Assembly (NCBI GenBank): GCA_964479435.1
Contig: CAYZME010000040.1
Span: forward strand, 1 to 17,284
Direction of reading: 5' to 3'
DNA length: 17,284 bases
Origin: JAAYKS01 sp964479435
GTDB taxonomy: Bacteria; Bacillota; Clostridia; Saccharofermentanales; UBA5734
In this document: positions 15,161 through 17,284 of the stretch, piece by piece
Numbering within the stretch: the stretch's first letter is position 1
Layout: each line of letters begins with the position of its first letter
Made by a program: the position numbers and the translations under genes
Notes under the pieces: model-generated
Told to the model about the DNA's origin: nothing
The model's database searches: none
The model's input: the letters and a program-made list of their open reading frames with translations, nothing else

Positions 15161-15198
15161 CGCGCTTGCGATGAGCGCGATACGAAGGTTTCGCATCG
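15161..15198 (+). other. Two adjacent hairpins downstream of sbp, no T-tract
   Basis: A perfect stem CGCGCT/AGCGCG with a 7-base loop spans 15161-15179. It is followed at 15178-15198 by CGATACGAA pairing with TTCGCATCG (one A-C mismatch) around a GGT loop; the two share bases and so cannot both form fully. No run of T follows, so this is not a standard intrinsic terminator. It may be a processing or pause structure, or have no role. Confidence 0.35.
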
Positions 15199-15268
15199 GG
15201 GCAATGGCCGTTGTTTTGCGAAAATGTCCATATCTTGTAACCTGAACGCAAAAAAACACTACGTATTG

Positions 15269-15297
15269 TTGTATGCCTGTTATCTGTGGTGTAAAAT
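15269..15297 (+). promoter_or_regulatory. Sigma-A type promoter for ftsZ
   Basis: The -35 TTGTAT (15269-15274) and -10 TAAAAT (15292-15297) are separated by 17 bases. Transcription would begin near 15304, giving an ftsZ leader of about 115 bases. The -10 and its flanks match those of the mraZ promoter. Nothing else strong is seen in the 262-base gap between sbp and ftsZ. Confidence 0.75.
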
Positions 15298-15316
15298 GAT
15301 TTCAAGGTTTTGGGCG

Positions 15317-15336
15317 GAATGAATTGATTTTCATTC
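15317..15336 (+). repeat. Inverted repeat in the ftsZ leader
   Basis: A perfect 7-base inverted repeat GAATGAA/TTCATTC with a 6-base spacer lies about 14-33 bases after the predicted start of transcription. It could be an operator or a weak RNA hairpin; function is not known. Confidence 0.4.
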
Positions 15337-15403
15337 GTCTTGCCACAAATGTTACGTACAAACCAGCGGTGCCTTGCCAGGCGTATACTGCAGAACCTGT
15401 GTG

Positions 15404-15410
15404 AAGGGGG
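15404..15410 (+). promoter_or_regulatory. Ribosome binding site deciding the GTG start of ftsZ
   Basis: AAGGGGG is placed 8 bases before GTG 15419. The upstream in-frame ATG 15374 has no such site and would add 15 residues unlike FtsZ, so GTG 15419 is preferred over it and over the internal ATG 15434. Confidence 0.7.
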
Positions 15411-15418
15411 CTTCTCGC

Positions 15419-16780
15419 GTGATCGATTACCATATGAGTTTTGGCATGGAAAACGACGCGTTTGCGACCATCAAAGTGATTGGAATCGGTGGCGGCGGAT
15501 GCAATGCGGTCGACCGCATGATTGAGGGCTCGGTCCAAGGGATCGAGTTTATTTCAATCAATACGGATAATCAGGCACTTCAACGCACCAAATCATCCAA
15601 CCGAATCCAAATCGGCGAAAAAATCACCAGAGGCCTCGGCGCCGGCGCCAACCCTGAGGTTGGCGAAAAGGCAGCCGACGAGTCCCGCGAAGAAATTGCC
15701 ACTTTGATCCGCGGGACAGACATGTTGTTTATCACCGCCGGTATGGGCGGAGGGACCGGCACCGGCGGAGCGCCGATTGTTTCACAAATTGCCAAAGAAC
15801 TGGGGATTCTCACCGTTGGTGTTGTCACACGTCCCTTTCGTTTTGAAGGCGCGCGCCGCATGCAGAACGCTGAAAAGGGCATCCGCGAGATGGAAAAATT
15901 CGTCGACGCGTTGATTGTCGTACCCAACGATAAGCTGTTGGAAGTCGCCGGCGATGACACGACATTGGACGAGGCTTTCCTGATGGCGGATCAAGTGTTG
16001 AAATACGGTGTGCAAGGCATTTCAGACTTGGTTGCGATCCCTGGATTGATCAATCTGGATTTGGCGGATGTGCGGCGAATTATGACCAGTGCCGGCGTGT
16101 GCCATATGGGTATCGGCCGGGCATCTGGTGAGGGCAGGGCAGCTGCGGCTATTACACAAGCCATCGGCAGCCCGTTGTTGGATACGACCATCGATGGCGC
16201 GCGCGGCGTCATCATCAATTTCACGGGTGGCCGCGACCTGCGCATTCGCGAAGTGGATGAAGCGGCTTCAATCGTCCGCGATGCCGCTTCCCCGGACGCG
16301 GATATCATTTTTGGTGCCGTCATCGATCCTGAACTGGCTGACGAGGTGATGATTACAGTCATCGCCAGCCGCTTCGATGAAGAAGACCGCGAAGATCGCG
16401 ATACGGTCCGCAAGAGCAGTTCGATTTGGGCATCCGCGTCAAAGCCAGTGCCCGAGCCTGCACGGCCGACGCCTGCAATGAACACGCCAGCTCAACAAAT
16501 CCCTGAGCCGGAGCTGTCTGAAGTGCCGGGCTTTCTAAACCCGGGTCGCGCTGCGCGCGCCAATGAAAAAAAGGCGGAACCACCGACACGGGATTCGGGT
16601 TTTCATAAATTCTCCGGCGGAGCAAATCCGCCCACGGATCAAACCGCAGGTATCCGGGCATCGTCCCCGCCCCCTGTGCATCGATCGGAAGAATCCGCTG
16701 CCGATCAGAATACGGTTAATAGAGGTTTGCCGTGGTTTCTGCAAGAGAGCAGCGAAGGCAGAAACCGGCCGGGGCGTTAA
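15419..16780 (+). CDS. ftsZ: Cell division GTPase FtsZ
   Basis: FtsZ is the tubulin homologue that polymerises into the Z-ring. It has 453 residues from GTG 15419. Nucleotide-binding blocks: IGIGGGGCNAV (21-31), NTDNQAL (48-54) and the tubulin signature GGGTGTGGAP (110-119). PFRFEGARR follows at 139-147 and the synergy loop NLDLADVRRIM is at 212-222. The globular part ends near 320 and is followed by a Pro/Ser/Glu-rich linker of over 100 residues. The last peptide GLPWFLQ (436-442) looks like the C-terminal tail that binds FtsA, SepF and other partners. A similar EVPGFLN lies at 368-374. Its own promoter precedes it; nrdR follows after 16 bases. There is no ftsA upstream. Confidence 0.98.
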   Translation: MIDYHMSFGMENDAFATIKVIGIGGGGCNAVDRMIEGSVQGIEFISINTDNQALQRTKSSNRIQIGEKITRGLGAGANPEVGEKAADESREEIATLIRGTDMLFITAGMGGGTGTGGAPIVSQIAKELGILTVGVVTRPFRFEGARRMQNAEKGIREMEKFVDALIVVPNDKLLEVAGDDTTLDEAFLMADQVLKYGVQGISDLVAIPGLINLDLADVRRIMTSAGVCHMGIGRASGEGRAAAAITQAIGSPLLDTTIDGARGVIINFTGGRDLRIREVDEAASIVRDAASPDADIIFGAVIDPELADEVMITVIASRFDEEDREDRDTVRKSSSIWASASKPVPEPARPTPAMNTPAQQIPEPELSEVPGFLNPGRAARANEKKAEPPTRDSGFHKFSGGANPPTDQTAGIRASSPPPVHRSEESAADQNTVNRGLPWFLQESSEGRNRPGR

Positions 16781-16784
16781 AGCC

Positions 16785-16790
16785 AGGGAG
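16785..16790 (+). promoter_or_regulatory. Ribosome binding site deciding the GTG start of nrdR
   Basis: AGGGAG lies 6 bases before GTG 16797. The nearby ATG 16792 is in another frame, so the GTG is the start that gives the NrdR zinc ribbon. Confidence 0.65.
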
Positions 16791-16796
16791 TATGAC

Positions 16797-17284
16797 GTGC
16801 GGTGTCCGTTTTGTGGCCATGATGAAGATCGGGTGATCGATTCCCGCCCCTCCGAGGAAGGCGCGACCATTCGCCGCCGGCGAGAGTGTATTGCTTGCGG
16901 CAACCGCTTTACCACATATGAAAAAGTGGAGACATTACCGCTTCTGGTGATAAAAAAAGATGGCGCGCGTCAGGCTTTTGATCGGGCAAAATTGTTTTCT
17001 GGTATTATGAAAGCCTGCGAAAAGAGACCGGTGACGACAGAGCAGATCGAGAAACTGGTTGATTCGATCGAGTCGTCGGCACAGAATTCTCTTAAGCGCG
17101 AACTGTCATCCCGTGAAATCGGTGAAATGGTCATGAATGAACTCAAGCAACTGGATGAGGTCGCTTATGTACGTTTTGCTTCTGTATATCGCCAGTTTCG
17201 CGATGTAAGTTCATTCATGAAAGAATTGAACGAGATGATGTTGGGCAAAAAGGCGGAGAAATCGGGGCATGACAGACAATCCAA
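16797..17284 (+). CDS. nrdR: Transcriptional repressor NrdR (3' end outside window)
   Basis: NrdR is a nucleotide-sensing repressor of ribonucleotide reductase genes. The visible 162 codons are open to the window edge, so the stop lies outside; family members are usually 150-160 residues, so little is missing. The N-terminal zinc ribbon has Cys3, Cys6, Cys31 and Cys34 (MRCPFCG and CIACGNRF). An ATP-cone domain (about 49-139) begins at LLVIKKDGARQAF. Start is GTG 16797. It is 16 bases after ftsZ and likely co-transcribed with it, linking deoxynucleotide supply and division in one transcript. Confidence 0.96.
   Translation, partial: MRCPFCGHDEDRVIDSRPSEEGATIRRRRECIACGNRFTTYEKVETLPLLVIKKDGARQAFDRAKLFSGIMKACEKRPVTTEQIEKLVDSIESSAQNSLKRELSSREIGEMVMNELKQLDEVAYVRFASVYRQFRDVSSFMKELNEMMLGKKAEKSGHDRQS

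Noticed and set aside
15161..15198. Hairpins after sbp as a transcription terminator
   Set aside because: No T-tract follows either stem, so an intrinsic terminator cannot be claimed.
15991..16485. Antisense open frame opposite ftsZ
   Set aside because: Low-complexity Ser/Arg/Ala-rich translation typical of a shadow frame; ftsZ itself is certain here.
17269..17284. Possible start of a further gene (ATG overlapping the nrdR end, after GGCGGAG)
   Set aside because: Only 16 bases are visible, which is too little to support a gene call.

Overview
The window is a chromosomal cell-wall and cell-division (dcw) region. All genes lie on the + strand and are tightly packed. The gene content points to a Gram-positive Bacillota, most likely a Clostridia-type lineage: a YmfF/YmfH-like M16 peptidase pair, an MraZ-led division operon, a PASTA-containing class B PBP, the small basic protein Sbp next to ftsZ, and an ftsZ-nrdR junction. 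I cannot assign a genus. No mobile element, CRISPR array, tRNA or rRNA was seen.

Layout. (1) Positions 2-4432: end of an inactive-type M16 protein, an HxxEH M16 peptidase, lgt (lipoprotein diacylglyceryl transferase) and a RodA-type SEDS polymerase. All are joined by 1-4 base overlaps and end at a clear intrinsic terminator (4465-4486). (2) Positions 4526-15156: a promoter followed by four helically phased GTGG boxes (candidate MraZ operator), then mraZ, rsmH, ftsL, a SpoVD/FtsI-type PBP, a MurE-like gene, mraY, ftsW/spoVE, murG, ftsQ/divIB and sbp. (3) Positions 15269-17284: a second promoter, ftsZ and nrdR; nrdR runs off the window end.

How they work together. MraY and MurG make lipid I and lipid II. 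The two SEDS proteins (RodA for elongation, FtsW for division) polymerise glycan, and the PBP crosslinks it. FtsL, FtsQ, Sbp and FtsZ belong to or accompany the divisome. RsmH and MraZ are the usual leading genes of this cluster. Lgt lipidates exported proteins.

The most notable points are: (a) the only Mur ligase homologue here is a MurE-like protein that has lost several residues conserved across Mur ligases and most meso-DAP-contact residues, while murF, murD, murC and murB are absent from their usual places; (b) FtsZ carries two copies of a C-terminal-tail-like peptide, and no ftsA lies in the cluster; (c) the MraZ-box array is unusually well phased; (d) the sporulation genes spoIIGA-sigE-sigG, often found just after ftsZ in spore-formers, are absent. 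The rest is an ordinary, well-conserved dcw cluster, and I see no clearly new multi-gene system.
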